A stretch of 64,000 bases of DNA from Clavelina lepadiformis (lineage: Eukaryota; Chordata; Ascidiacea; Aplousobranchia; Clavelinidae). Shown piece by piece: positions 1 through 12,567 of the stretch (positions are counted from its first letter, which is position 1; the number at the start of each line of letters is the position of its first letter). The stretch spans positions 16,742,501 to 16,806,500 of the forward strand of contig NC_135241.1 of the NCBI RefSeq assembly GCF_947623445.1. The letters run 5' to 3'. The notes beneath the pieces were generated by a model. The model was given only the letters and a program-made list of their open reading frames with translations. It was not told where the DNA came from and did not search any database. Both the position numbers and the translations under genes were made by a program.

Positions 1-1317
1 ACAAAAGCAATTATAAAATGTCAGTTTATTAATATTACTGCATATATTTGCATGATTCTTAGCTTAAATCGAAGCAAGTTTTAAAAAAGTAACATGGTTA
101 TCAACAGTCATAAACAGTATTAATCATCTGACCAAATTATATTTAAATAAATTACATACTAATAAAGACATCTTAACTTATAAGGAATATCGAGGCATAA
201 GATTTGTAAATAAAGCTTCACTGACTTTTTGTAGAGAAAACTGTTGTCCCAGGCGGTTTTCAACTATTGGTACAAACCATATTTACAGAAAATTGATATT
301 AAAAATAGAGCTTAGATTTCTGAACTTATTTGAGAAATGCAAAATGCCTCACATGATGTTCTCATAAATTGATATTGTCAAACATAAACTGTTAAAACAC
401 TTTCCCTACATTATTTCAACCTAATTTTTTATATTGCTGCATAATTTATAGAACACTGCTAAGAATAAAGTTCACTAAAAGAGAAAGAGCCATTACATAA
501 TCTAAATTTATGTTTAAAATAAGTGCTGTTATTTGGCGAGGATTATTTGGCCTTTTGTTATAAAACATTCAAAACATTAGACCTAGACCCAAAACATTTC
601 ATGTTTCTCTTATTTTAAGAGGTTGGATGGTTGTTTTATTCTGAAAACCTATGTTGTTGGTTTTATTCTTTTTTCAAAATCAGCTTTTAAAAGTAACATA
701 GAGAACATAATAGAAATATTGTGTAATAATAATAGTAAATAATAATCCAGCAGAGTAAACAAAACATTGTTGCACAAATTTTGCTTGTACAAGCAAAATG
801 AACTATATAAGCCAATATATAATCATTTATGCTGAGCATATATAAAAATGATTAAATGAGAGTGGGGTAAATAAGGTGTTTTGTCTTGTTTAATTAGCTA
901 GGAAGTCCTCGTAAGGTCATAAATAGATCTAATACTGAGTTCACTTAGCTACAGCGCAAAGATTACTGAAATAAATTTAAGATGTGGCACCATAAGTTTA
1001 TCAAAATTAAACAGTAGGCCTATAGCATAATTATATAACTTAATCATTTGACAGTTTTACCAAAATCAGTTTTTGTTAAGTTATGATTTATGTGATGGTT
1101 TTTAAACCAAAGAGTCTCTTGCAGCGGATAGAGATGATTCCTTTCCCATAGACACCCTAATTTTCATATACTATGTTGTAATCGGTTCTTGGGATATAGC
1201 AGTTTAGTCATATTTTCCAAAGTCATATGCATATTCAAAATTTTTTTCAGAAGATATTTTCCAATTAGAATTAGAAGGTTGATTTTTGCAACCTACTAGC
1301 TTCATCTGGGTCATTAG
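1..1317. other. AT-rich non-coding stretch upstream of the first visible HFM1-like exon
   Basis: No convincing exon is visible on either strand. The first exon recognised on the + strand starts after an AG at 1316-1317. It looks internal rather than initial, because it opens in phase right at an acceptor and encodes the end of a domain. This stretch is therefore most likely intron, with the helicase core of the gene lying left of the window. An isolated upstream exon cannot be excluded. Confidence 0.5.
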
Positions 1318-4300
1318 TTCAAGACGCTTAAGAAATATAACATGACAGGTGATGCTGATAACCAAATCATTCTCAAGCAACGTTTGTCAGACTATCAGAT
1401 GATAAACTCTGATAATCATATCTGGCAAAGAACGGTTTCTGTAAAACGAGCTCAGAAGGGCGATGAACTTAGTGTCAATTTAATAAGTCATGAGTGGGGT
1501 TAGTAAACTTTTGCTTTTGTTTTAAGTTGCCAGATTATATAGTTTTATAGATGAAATTTTCCTGTAATATTTGTTAAATTTAGTTATTGAAATCTATGTT
1601 TCTGGAAAAATTATTCTCCCTTGCAGTGTAAAATCTTACCATCATTTAACAAGCAAACAAGCAAACACTTTTTAATGATTTTAGTTGGCTTAGATGTTGA
1701 GAGCACATACACACCATACTACATAGGCCCGCATCGTATGATAGCTACTGCCGCTGGTGTACATAATGATGTACAGCAAAACACAACACCTGCTGAATCA
1801 AAGTATTTTACCAAGAAAAGGTGCATGTCGAATTTTTATCAACAAAGTTTAATACAGATTTAACCAAGTCATGTTTCATAATTTTTATATTACTTTGTCT
1901 TTTAACTTAACCCTTAAAATTACAATTCTGTTTGTAGAAAACCATGCCGACACACGTGTAACAACAAACGCACCTGTGCACATGAATGCTGCAAAGCTTC
2001 AGCAGGTGAGTCAGATTAAAGGATATAACATAAATTTTCAGAAACCATATTTTGTAATTAAATGCCTACAGTCCACTGTAGTTATTACAACTCAATCAAT
2101 AAATTTTTTGTATTGATAATAATAATAGCTTTCATTCCTTGCTCATTTGTTATGCTTCGTTTTTACAGATGATAGTATTGATAATCCTATTATAACTTCT
2201 GCTCCCAAACGGACAGATGTTGCAAAATCTAAGAATGCAGGAGTAAGAGTACCCTTTTCAATGTTACTTTTAATTTTTGTTGTGTTATGTATATCTTTTA
2301 AAAAAATTATTTTAAAACAGAATTAAGTTGATTTGCGACATTTTCAAACAGGGTGATGTATCTTATTTACAAAAGTTCAGTTATGATCCAAGAACAAAAT
2401 ACACAATGAATGAAAACATAAATCAGGTTGTTCCCCCTACGCCTAGCTCTGGCAGGTAAGGTTTAATTCCTGTATCATCTCAAATGCTGCTAGCAGTTGC
2501 TTTTAGTATTTTGCTTGTATTTGCTCATCAAATCTTATTATTATGTTATAGCCTACTATGCGTATTGACTTCAGCTTTTTCCCTCTTTAGTAATTTAGTA
2601 CACTTGGAATCGTTCAAAAATCAGCAATTAAACAGCAATGGAGAAAATACACAAAACGCACACAGGCTCACCCCATTTGAACAGGAACAATGCTATTATG
2701 AGGTATGTTGTGTATATTAACATAAACGTGCGTAATGGTTTACTAGTCAAACTTATTGTTCCAATATTCTGTATAGGATCAGATAAATCTTGGATCTCGA
2801 ATAACATACAACAAACAAAACCAATCAAGTTTTTGTCGACATGCTGCTAGTGAACAACTTTGGAGTGAGAGTAGCAATGCTCAAGATATTATCAGTAAAA
2901 CTAACTGTTTGGCTGTACCTATAGATCTATATATTTGCAGAGTTAATCTCACTTTGAAATTAAAATAATATTAAATACCTTTTTAGTTGTTTCTTGCATG
3001 TTATGATGAGTTTTTCTTGGATTATTACTTTCATAATCTATTTTCATGTTAATAGCTGTCAATCAGGATGATTTAATTGACATCAATCCACGTCCCTCAA
3101 AATATTCTTTTAAGCATTTAACTACTCCAACACAAAAACAGGTGCACTTTGATTTGGAATTTTTGCATAAATTATTTTATAAATAGATGGTATTCAATAC
3201 TATGTTCTCTCAGGAAACCAAACCAGAATTAAAAACACCAGCAAGACTAGGCAAAGTGTTTGCTTGGAAGAGCTCTACTAGCGAGAGAAACAATTTTTCT
3301 CTCGAACCACCACAACCATTAAACCAACTGGAAGATTTTAACAAAGAAAGAACCACTTTGTATAATCCTTGGCAAGGCTCATCTGGAAATCTTCCAACAA
3401 GACAGCCTCCTTTCACTCAATACAAGCAATTGGCGCAACAATCCACTGGGTCAGTTCATAACCAGAAGAAATTTGAAATATCCTCAGAGGTTCAGACCTC
3501 CACCCGGTCTCGGTTCATTCAAGGTGCTCTGCGATCTTCACAGAAGAACAAGTCATCACAACCTGTTGCAACACCTGCTGTTGTTAATGCATGGCCACCA
3601 AAACAAAATATGTCCAATATGTATCAAACGAGCAGCAATCAAGGTATGGTTTATCTTTGTCATATCATACAATTCATGTCAGTATAATGAATCTGCTTTA
3701 CCAAATATATTTTTCAGTGCTTCGTGACCAACTGTGGGAGCAGGCTCCTTCATGTGACTACACTCCATGCTCCACAAACATGAACAAGCAGAGTGCACAA
3801 CAACTTCAAAATCCTCCAAATTCTCAAAACGTATGAATAAGTACACTAGCAGGTCTCAATGCCAATTGAAGTTTTAGCAATTAAGTACGGTGCTCAAAAA
3901 CTAAAAGATAATGAAAAATAAGATATTTGTTTTGATCTTATTAGAGGAATGACTCTGTAAACATCCAGAATGAGAGTGATATTTCGATTCATTGCGACTT
4001 TGATTTGGAAGACACAGCTGACGATCTTATTTTGATGGAAGCTTGTATGCAGGCTGAAGAACTTGATGATTTTGAGGTAACTTCGTTCTGGTAACTTAAA
4101 ATTTACTGAAAGTTGATGATGATCAGCTTGCAATGATTTTTGCTTCATGCTTGGTTGAAAATTCAGAACTTAGAGGAACTCTCTCCGGAAGTAAATACAA
4201 CAGTCCAACATCCCTCGAGTCCAGCGTCAGTTCAGAGTCTCGTCATGAATGCAGTTAATATACCAGAACCTAAAGTGTTAATTTCAAAACAACACCCTGT

Positions 4301-4773
4301 TGTGTCATCGTTGACAGATCCTTCTCGTCATATAACTCAACTTCCACGGCAACACTTCACGGGGTTCTTTAACAGGTGAACATAGGATTCGGCCCTTAAT
4401 GGCTACTAATGGAAAAGAGCTTCATTACAAAATCCCTGTTTTGTTTTACTAAAGATTGACTTTTATTTTGAGATAGAAGTAGGATTTTGTTTTTGCTTAA
4501 CATAATACTTCATTTCCTACACTACGTATAATATTTCTTTTACTGCCTTTGTTATTATGGACTTCATGCAGCTGGATAAAAGTGTTTTTACACAATCGAC
4601 TGACATGAATTCATTAATTCAGGAACGCATCCTACACCCAAAGTAATTCAAATGACGTAATTGATGATGTTGAAAGTATTGTAAGTTCAAAACCTACGAT
4701 GTCATATCGAAAGCAAAGTGAAATACTGGAAGCCAAAAAGATGTTTGACTCAGTATTTGATGGAATATTTTAA
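1318..4773 (+). CDS. HFM1/MER3-like meiotic DNA helicase, C-terminal part (13 exons visible, 5'-incomplete)
   Basis: Thirteen GT-AG exons fit one open frame of 637 residues: 1318-1498, 1685-1820, 1938-2005, 2169-2242, 2352-2455, 2591-2702, 2777-2894 (or to 2906), 3056-3141, 3214-3643, 3718-3830, 3945-4076, 4167-4375 and 4623-4773, ending in TAA. The lengths sum to 1914 bases, an exact multiple of three. The first two exons resemble the end of a Sec63-type domain (EWVGLDVESTYTPYYIG). Exon 3 encodes a compact zinc knuckle, CRHTCNNKRTCAHECCK, with the C-x3-C-x5-C-x3-CC spacing I associate with HFM1. HFM1/MER3 is a germ-cell helicase that promotes meiotic crossovers. The rest is low-complexity tail, with an acidic patch (DLEDTADDLILMEACMQAEE) and C-terminal FDSVFDGIF. 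Exon 7's donor is ambiguous, but both options keep phase. The gene identity rests mainly on the zinc knuckle, and the helicase motifs lie outside the window. Confidence 0.6.
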
Positions 4774-5513
4774 TTTGGTATGGTTCTATAATTTTTTTGA
4801 TGCAATGAAATGACACAAAACACAAAAAACCTCCCATTTTTAGAGCATGATTGTAATTTTTAAAGTTAATTGCTGTTATAGGTAATTGATGTTGTTATTA
4901 TTTTTTAGATGTTTATAGAAATATTATTTATTATTGTTACTTATAAGTTATAATTACTTATTTAAATCATACGTTTTGTTGGTCAATGCCTGTTCATCTT
5001 TATTAGGCATTTTGTTGGTGCTTTTGTTGCCTTTTTTAATTAAATGGTTTACTTTTAATTTACTTAATTGTATACTGTTTTTCTGAAATTGCCTTCGTTC
5101 TTCATGTTACTGTTATCTTTTGGAACCATATATGAAATCGTCATTGACTGAAATGAAAAATTATATCAAAACTCGGGAAGTGTAAAGATCAAGAAATAGT
5201 CATTTAGGAATGAAAAGTTTTTCTGTTTAATTGATTCGGGTGTAAGTTCCAGGCAACTAATTTCATACTGACACATTGTCATTGAGTGCACTACACACTG
5301 TCAACTTCTATCAGTATAATTAATCAGATACATATTTGTTGACATTATAATTGTATTTAGCTATACTCTAACCAACTATAAACATGCTTTAAGCAAGTAT
5401 TACGACTGTATTGAACAATACCAAAGGTATACACATTGTAAACAAGCACTTTGCGACTTAAAATATGCAAAAGTTTTGGACGACTCCGGATTGTTATTTC
5501 AACGAGGAACTTT
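4774..5513. other. Intergenic region between two convergent 3' ends
   Basis: AT-rich sequence separates the stop codon of the HFM1-like gene (4773, +) from the stop codon of troponin T (5514, -). It must hold both 3' UTRs and both poly(A) sites. I see no additional coding exon, RNA gene or repeat. Confidence 0.6.
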
Positions 5514-8432
5514 TCACTTGAAAGCGGCTGCGGCTGCACCAATACCTCCATGGCCTGCAATCTTAACTGAACGCTTGGTCTTAGAGAATTTTCCCATGTA
5601 TTCATTAACTCTCTGGCGTAACTGGTTGATCTGATTAAGTAGAGTTATGTGAGAAATGTTGTCATTTGAGTTAGTAAAATGTGTTTTGTTACAATTACTT
5701 ACGTCGTATTTCTGGCGATTGATTCTCTGTTCGTGGTCGTATTTTTCATCTTCAAGTGTGTAAAGCCAGTCCCACAATTCTTGAGCTTTCTCACGGAGTC
5801 TGCGGGAAGTTAATAGGAGGTTGATTTTGAAATATCTCTGTCAACTTTAAAAATGAAACCTTTACTCAACTACAGCGTACCGGTGTCTAAGACTTACTTA
5901 TCAGTACTAAGATGGTCAATGTTGAGTGGCTTCCTTCGCTCCGCCAGCAACTTGCGTTTCTTTTCACGTTCAGTTTGTCTCTTGTTGGGTTTGTTCTTCT
6001 CAGCCTAAATGGAGGTGGTTTTAGCATTTGTTTACAGCGAAAAATGCGAGATTTTTATATGGGTACATGTTTTCGTATCATGCTTTCATGTTTTCATATC
6101 AAGGAGTGACCTGTAGCCAACTTACCCGGGCAAGGTACCCTCCATAGTGAAGAGACATGTTGGCAATGGCGGCCTTTTTGCGTGCTTCCTCTTCCAACCT
6201 CTTCGATTCCTCTTCCTCCTCCTTCTTCTTTCGTTCTTCCTGCGAAAGACATGAGTCTTTTTAGTTTTCTATAACTTATTGTTTTACTTAATGTCGTAGA
6301 TTTTGTTTGAAGCTTTTACCCTTTCCTGAGCCATTCGCTCCTTTTCCCGTTCCTGGCGTATGCGAATTTGCTCTGCTCTTTCGCTTTTTCTCTGCTCTAT
6401 TTTAGTCCTCAGATCTTCCAACTCTTCTTCATCTTTTTTTCTTTGTTCAAAATGAGCGTTGATTAAAGCCTGGAGTTCGGTCAAGTCCTTATCCATCCTT
6501 TTCCGATGAATGTCCTCCAGATCGACTACTTCACCCTCCGGAAGCTTGGGGGGAGTGATCTTCGGCACTGACAATCTAATACGAAAAATACTTATTTGAT
6601 GGTACTGCAACTTCTATAAAGTATACATAATATTTAACCAACTCTTATTAAATAGATATTCACTTGGGTGTTTGCCGAGCTTGTTCCGGCTCCTGTTGTT
6701 GGACCTGCAGAGAAAATAAAATATTTGAACCAACTTCTTGCTGATAGATTTGATTTTTTTCTTTTTTTCTTTTCGTGTTCGAAGTTTGTAATTGCTTACA
6801 ATATGATACCGATACGATGTTTTCGACAATAACCATAAGGTAAACAGTGTTAAAGGAGGCATATTTATGTTTGATTCCTTTTTCAAAGTACTTTGACTTG
6901 TTTTTGGGGCTGGTATCGATGTCCTTGCAAAAAAGTTGAAACGAATTTAATAAAATAAAATAAAACCGGTAAAACGCTGCTAACAAAAGCCGATGAAGTG
7001 GCAAAAGCGGTCTCATGAGATGAAAAATACCTCCGACGAATCTTGTGTTTGTTGTGCAGGTTCTTCGTCGACTTGTTCGATTTCTTCGTCTTCTTCAGCT
7101 TCTTCTATCTCTTCCTGCATGGTGGCGAAGCAATCGTGAGAAGGCGTGAAAATTAGTTTGCATGCACATTGAAAATTACTTGGGCTAAACGTTTGTGCTG
7201 TAAACTTTTAACTCATATACTTTTGAACATATTTCTTCACTTAAACTGACTGGAGCTGACCACTTCGTTTGAAGGCAGCAGAAGCCTTTTCTGCCCTACA
7301 TTTATTGGCTTTCTGTGATATTTACAATTCCTTTACACTATTTTTTCTGGAATTAAAAATAATCTAACTAAGTAATCGTCCGTTTAAAATCTTCCTGGTC
7401 TCAAGCTTAAACATCTTTTAATCTTTCAAATTCTGATCATCATAATACATATTCTGCTCATTAAACGCGCGCCTAACCCGTTTGTTTTCCCCGGTATCTC
7501 TGTCCCCCTCCTCCTCTTCTTCTTCGCTCTCTTCTTCCGTCTCACTTTCCTCCTCACTTGTTTCTTCCTTTTATTGCGAGAGTGCGAGGGGAGCAAGACA
7601 TGCATAGTTTAGTGTTGTTTGAAAATGTGAAAATTTCGTTAAGTGGTAGCATGCGAGTGATGGTGATTGCATTCAAGAAAGAATAAGTAAATTATTAATT
7701 TGACTAAGATTATTTGTATTAAAAGTAAATGCAATGAATATGAAATGAACAAACAGCATAAAATGAAACTGCCCGGCTATCTTATTTGCGATTCATTATA
7801 TGCGCAATAAACAAAATATTTGTTGCGTTTGCAATTTTAGCTTTGTTCTGTCAGCAATCGGTGTGTGTGACACTATGACCTGAATTAGCAAACTTGACCC
7901 ATTAACACTGCTTAGATACCTACTTAGTGGTATCAAACAAGTTGGCTACAAAGTTCTTGTACATTCCGTACCGAAATGGTCGATTTAGTGGGTGTTAGCT
8001 TTAAATGTCTTTAAAGCCAAGTTGGTTGTAAAGATATAATTTTATATTGAAAAGGAGAAAAGTGATAAAACTCAAAGGGAAATTAGCTACCTATGCTTAC
8101 GTATACGACGTTACATGAAAATCTGTAAATCTCCTGGGAATATGGTATGTGTTACCAAACCAATAAACCCACGTAAGGGAGATTTATTTTATTGATTATG
8201 AAAAACACGATACTGATTTTGTGCAATGAGTGAAATAACTTAAGCTATAAGATTTTTCACACAAGAGGTAGCAAAGTTGGAAGCCTAAAATTTGCTGTCT
8301 TTCGCAAATAAACGGCTTCCATGCTTTTGACGTAAAGTTTAGAATACGGGATCAGGAAGGTACTTTACGCTGATTTTTTTATTCAGAAAATCATCTTACC
8401 TCTTCGCTTCTATAATCTTCTGAGTCGGACAT
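5514..8432 (-). CDS. Troponin T (nine exons, 310 aa)
   Basis: Exons from the start codon downward are 8400-8432, 7478-7567, 7031-7114, 6664-6704, 6320-6575, 6126-6239, 5898-5998, 5703-5799 and 5514-5630. Together they give 933 bases, 310 codons plus stop. Troponin T anchors the troponin complex to tropomyosin on the thin filament of striated muscle. The N terminus ([11 protein letters not shown]) leads into two Glu-rich phase-0 exons of 30 and 28 codons. The conserved core follows: [36 protein letters not shown], then the Lys/Arg/Glu-rich helix, [26 protein letters not shown] and [20 protein letters not shown]. The coiled-coil I-T arm, [15 protein letters not shown], is in the last exon. The tail [13 protein letters not shown] has no protostome-type poly-Glu extension. 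The two acidic exons are symmetric in phase and could be alternatively included, as in vertebrate troponin T. The ATG at 8432 is the only plausible start before the acidic region. Confidence 0.93.
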
Positions 8433-10145
8433 TTTGTTTGATTCCCGATGACGCACGGCACAACCCCAAACAATATACCTTAGTGCTGTTGATCAAAAAA
8501 CACTTCTCATATATGAAAATTTTATTAACTCATTGTTAGTCTTTTATAAAGTTATAAAAAATATATCAAATACTTGTAATGCAACTGCAATTAGCGATGA
8601 TTTTCATTAAAAAAAAACTCCGGTTTCTAACTTTCCGCTTGCGAAACATAGTTCTAATTCTTTCTACGAATGCAGCCGTGTGATGGATAAGATCAACAGC
8701 TTGTCTGTGATATCTGCCATATCGGCCGAATGACGTCAAATGGCGACAGCTGAAAGCTTAGCAGTGGCTGGAAGATTACGAAATTGAGAAACCCTGAATA
8801 TGACGTAGTGCTACCGCCGCTGTTGACGTCCATTACGTATGATTAGGGATGAAATATTAACTTTATTATTTCTTAATTTTTACTTAATTTTATTTGAAAG
8901 TTTCTCATTTGATTTTTAGTAATGCTGACGGTTTGCTTCACTGCAAAACTTTTTTTATTTTAAAACCGGCCAGGCATCTTTTTTACAACATTATGAAAGG
9001 CAAATAATCAAAACCTTATTATCCGTACACCTTTCAATCTTTTTTGCCTTAACAGCATAGCCTACCGATACTTAAGTTGAAGGTTATCTACTTATAATAT
9101 AACACAAAAACCTAGGTATAATTTTGTACAGCCTCAAATAGCACGACCTATCCATTTCAGCCCTAATTGCTAGATGTGATGTTAGCGGCGAATGACGACA
9201 GGCTGTAAAAATTTTATGCAAGATAAACCACTTGGACCAAATGATCTGAATAACCATTTAACTGTTTTTCTCTTCTGAATGGACGAGGTGACAACTGAAG
9301 GTGCCAATGTGTCTGCACTTTTTTCATACCCGCCTACTGCTTAATTGAGCGATTATTATTCCAAATTTTTCTCTCTGTGGTACTTTAACTATGAGGTTTT
9401 CTAACAGTCTGTTAACCAACATTTTCATTTAACTATGAGTAAAACTAATAAGTTGTTTTGAATGTTTCCATACCTCATCCAATGTACAAAAATAACTTCT
9501 GAAAAAAGTCACGTGACTTTGCTTGTGCGTTGCAATTGGTTGGTTAAATCGGACCGTTTACGCAATCGTTCAGGCGAGAGACGGCTGTTCATGATTTCAA
9601 TTATCGTATCCTGCAGCAGTGAAACTACTTCACAGGCGCCAAGAGGTGATAAACGTAATGTGTGTGCTTATCCTTGTAATACTGGTGACGTTGAGTGTGC
9701 GCAATCTTACAGGGGCATGACTTCATTGGGCTACATCACGTTAAACTTTTACAAAGTCGGTTAGCACGCCAATATACACATAAAACCGGGACGAATCACT
9801 GGCTATTTATTCATATTCATATAACAAAGACTTTAAATATCCAAATCATCAAGGTGAGTTAGTGAACTATAAGCGTCTATAAGGTATGGTATAACCAGTG
9901 CCGGATTTAGACTACATGGTAGAAAAGTAGCATTTGCTACGTGCCTCGCACTACAGCCGTCTTCCTGTAACAAGAAAGGAAAAAAAATAAAGTCTGTGAA
10001 AAGGGTATGGTAGCTTGACTGCAGTTGCTTCCAACCAGTGCTGGTTGGTGGAAATGTTGCAGGGTAAAAAAGATCCGTAATGAATTTTAGCAAAAATATT
10101 TGTCTTGCAGTTTTCAAACACTCAAACCCATCTTTGGGTTTAGAT
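8433..10145. other. Intergenic region upstream of troponin T
   Basis: About 1.7 kb without a supportable gene. It should contain the troponin T promoter just above 8432, but I cannot point to a TATA box or an E-box cluster with confidence. A motif typical of hAT-derived repeats (CAGTGCCGGATTTA) lies at 9896-9909 without a matching opposite end. ORFs at 9462-9764 and 9833-10117 have no splice context or family resemblance. Confidence 0.45.
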
Positions 10146-10663
10146 CAGGGATTCCCAACTTGTGGTACGCGAAGATCTTCCAGGTGGTACGCGGAAACTT
10201 CAAGTTTTTCACAAAAACCTGGATTCACAGCTTTCTAGTTTACTTATCGGCTTTTGTTTCGAAATCAATAAATTTTCCTGTAGCCCATTGTTCTATGAAT
10301 CCTTATGGTTTCGTAACAATACGATCTTAAAGTACGGGTCATCTCAACAAAGAGCGTTACTTCTCATAAGCGTTATAGACATTAGGTGAAATGATTCCTC
10401 ATAAGTCATAACTCATAAGCGTTACTTCTCTCACAGCTTCATAGTAATTCTATGAAAGTACTGGAAGTAATGCAGGTAGGTGCGCAGCGTAAATGCAGGC
10501 ATACACGTAATGTGGTGTAAAATAATGCAGGCAACGGTAATGTATATTCGTCTTCTGAATAAACTAAGATTCCATCAAATTAGTTGATTTGCAAGAAGTG
10601 ATACGTGTTGACAATACAGGATGCCCAAATGGTACGATATCGTAAAAAGGTTGGGAACCCCTG
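10146..10663. mobile_element. hAT-type MITE, 518 bp, with perfect 8-bp target duplication
   Basis: The element begins CAGGGATTCCCAAC and ends with the inverse of CAGGGGTTCCCAAC, a 14-bp terminal inverted repeat with one mismatch. It is flanked on both sides by GTTTAGAT (10138-10145 and 10664-10671). An 8-bp target duplication and a CAGGG start are the hAT signature. The interior repeats the motif GGTACGCG near the left end. It has no transposase ORF, so it is non-autonomous. Confidence 0.85.
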
Positions 10664-11045
10664 GTTTAGATAATATAAAAACACCTGATTTTATGAGGTC
10701 AGTTAAAAATTCCCGTGAATAACTACATCAAAACATTTATCCTACCTTTTTGTTATATACTCTCCTGGGATTAACACGTTACGTCCAACATCATCGATTT
10801 TAAATATATCATTTTAGGTATACTTTGATGGGCTATATGGCAGAGGTTTCAACGTATTTTGTCCATGCTGCACAAGATCGGTTGCCAAATGCCACGATAC
10901 ACTGTATTGCTTGTTGTAAGCAAACAAAGTACACATTTAGCAGTAAACTATGTCATGTTTATTAATGCATGTGAAAAGTGATTGAACTACAGTTGGATTG
11001 TGCAAGATTAGACAGCCAAAACGTTATTTGCTCTTGTATAACCAG

Positions 11046-11469
11046 TAGGGATGTGCCGCGAGGAAGATTATTCGGGTTCGTGCGAACCCAAATATCATGA
11101 AGGTCGACACGAACGAATCTCGAATCTATTCGTATTAGAAACAAACAATAAAATTTCCTCCAAAAGTGGTCAAGTCTTGCTTCTATAATGACGTAATCGA
11201 TCAACAAATTGCTTTCTTTCGAAAAATAGTGTTTAAAAAACGATCGAAAAAGCAAAATCGTTACAAAAACGACCTTCATTGTCAGTACTGCTGACTCTAG
11301 TTTAGCATTGTCGGGAAACTAGATCATCATTTTTTAGGAAAGTCAGTAAATTTATAAGCAATATTGTATTCGGGTTCGCCATTGTTGGTATTCGTGTTCG
11401 CCCGAATCTTCCATAAAGGCGATATTCGGCGAATCTATTCGGGTCTGGGTTCTTATCTGCCAATCCCTA
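11046..11469. mobile_element. hAT-type MITE of the TAGGGATGTGC family, 424 bp
   Basis: The left end reads TAGGGATGTGCCG and the right end, inverted, reads TAGGGATTGGCAG. The flanks are ATAACCAG (11038-11045) and ATATCCAG (11470-11477), an 8-bp duplication with one mismatch. The subterminal regions are rich in ATTCGGGTTCG-like words facing inward. A second copy of the same family is at 38255-38635. There is no coding capacity. Confidence 0.7.
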
Positions 11470-11477
11470 ATATCCAG

Positions 11478-12567
11478 TATATTTAAAGCATACCAATGCT
11501 GTATTTGTTTGTCTACGGACATTATAAGCAACCAAAATGAATTTGTTATCTACAAAGGTCTGCAGACTTCAAAAATGGAAGTGTTGGTAAAAAAGAAAAA
11601 AGATTAGAAAATTTTGTTTGGAGAATACACACTAAGAATAAATTTAAAAGTTAAGTTAAAATCTTGCAATTAGGGGCGAAGGCAATGTCATCGATTACTT
11701 GAGAATGACAAAAACAACGAGAAAAAAAGCAATGTGAAGCGGTCTGGTATGGCTGCATAAAATATTGTGTTTGCAGCGTTGGCCTACAGACTATAGCATG
11801 TTTTGTGTGTAGTCGTTTTCGTTTCGGGCAAAGAGAAGCTCACACGCTGGGTTGTTATAGTTAAGCGAGAGCGCTACAGGTTAGCGTATAGTTATAGAAT
11901 AAGTACTGCGACACGCCCAATTTCCAAAGTTGCACAATTTTCCTGAAGGTTTCGAATGAAAAAAACCTGTCTGCGTTACTATAGGCCTACTTCCAAGTAC
12001 CAAACATCGGCATTGTATAAATTAGGAGTTTTTGATGACGTCTGTCGTGTTATTAACTAATACAGCCAGCCACTTTACTGACTATAATTTATATAATTTA
12101 AAACAGTGGCATTTAGCCCTACAGTTACCGGAGTATTCAAATTAATTTGGACGCATTAAAACCACGCAGGTATTTTTGTGCTACAGGCCTGTCACCAGTC
12201 AATCCGACCCTGGGTACAACATTGTCACTTGGACTGATACGTCGCTTACAAAATAGATGTAAATTTAGAACAAATTCTGTTAATTAGATATGAATTTGAC
12301 GTGCACTGGTATTTTAAATTACAGCTCAGCTCGAAACGATGGGAAAGTATGTAACCAAATTGTAAAAACAGAAAAAATTACAACGCATAGATGCTATTTT
12401 TCTAATTTCTCATACTTTTTATTCATGTCTTTGATTAAACTCGGTCAAGACAGGCAGACAGCTTGCAGAATTGCAGCTTCAGACAAAGACAGCATCAGCA
12501 GCAAAAAAAGTTACGTGCCGCAATGTGAAAACTAAGATACATCTTAAGAAGCATATTTCTTTTTTGT
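11478..12567. other. Intergenic region downstream of the sulfotransferase gene
   Basis: AT-rich DNA between the MITE and the stop codon of the 3-O-sulfotransferase-like gene. The part next to 12568 is presumably its 3' UTR. An ORF at 12290-12535 on the + strand has no recognisable similarity, and I do not call it. Confidence 0.45.

Noticed and set aside
1621..1863. Long open frame taken as starting at an acceptor at 1626
   Set aside because: Phase with the previous exon fails there. The acceptor at 1684 joins correctly and removes the odd hydrophobic start.
6892..6923. Possible extra troponin T exon ([10 protein letters not shown]) with acceptor- and donor-like ends
   Set aside because: Its 32-base length breaks the reading frame into the next exon, whereas skipping it gives an exact frame.
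9896..9970. CAGTGCCGGATTTA repeat-like start
   Set aside because: Only one end is visible, and the nearby CCAGTGCTGG is a chance palindrome rather than a partner end.
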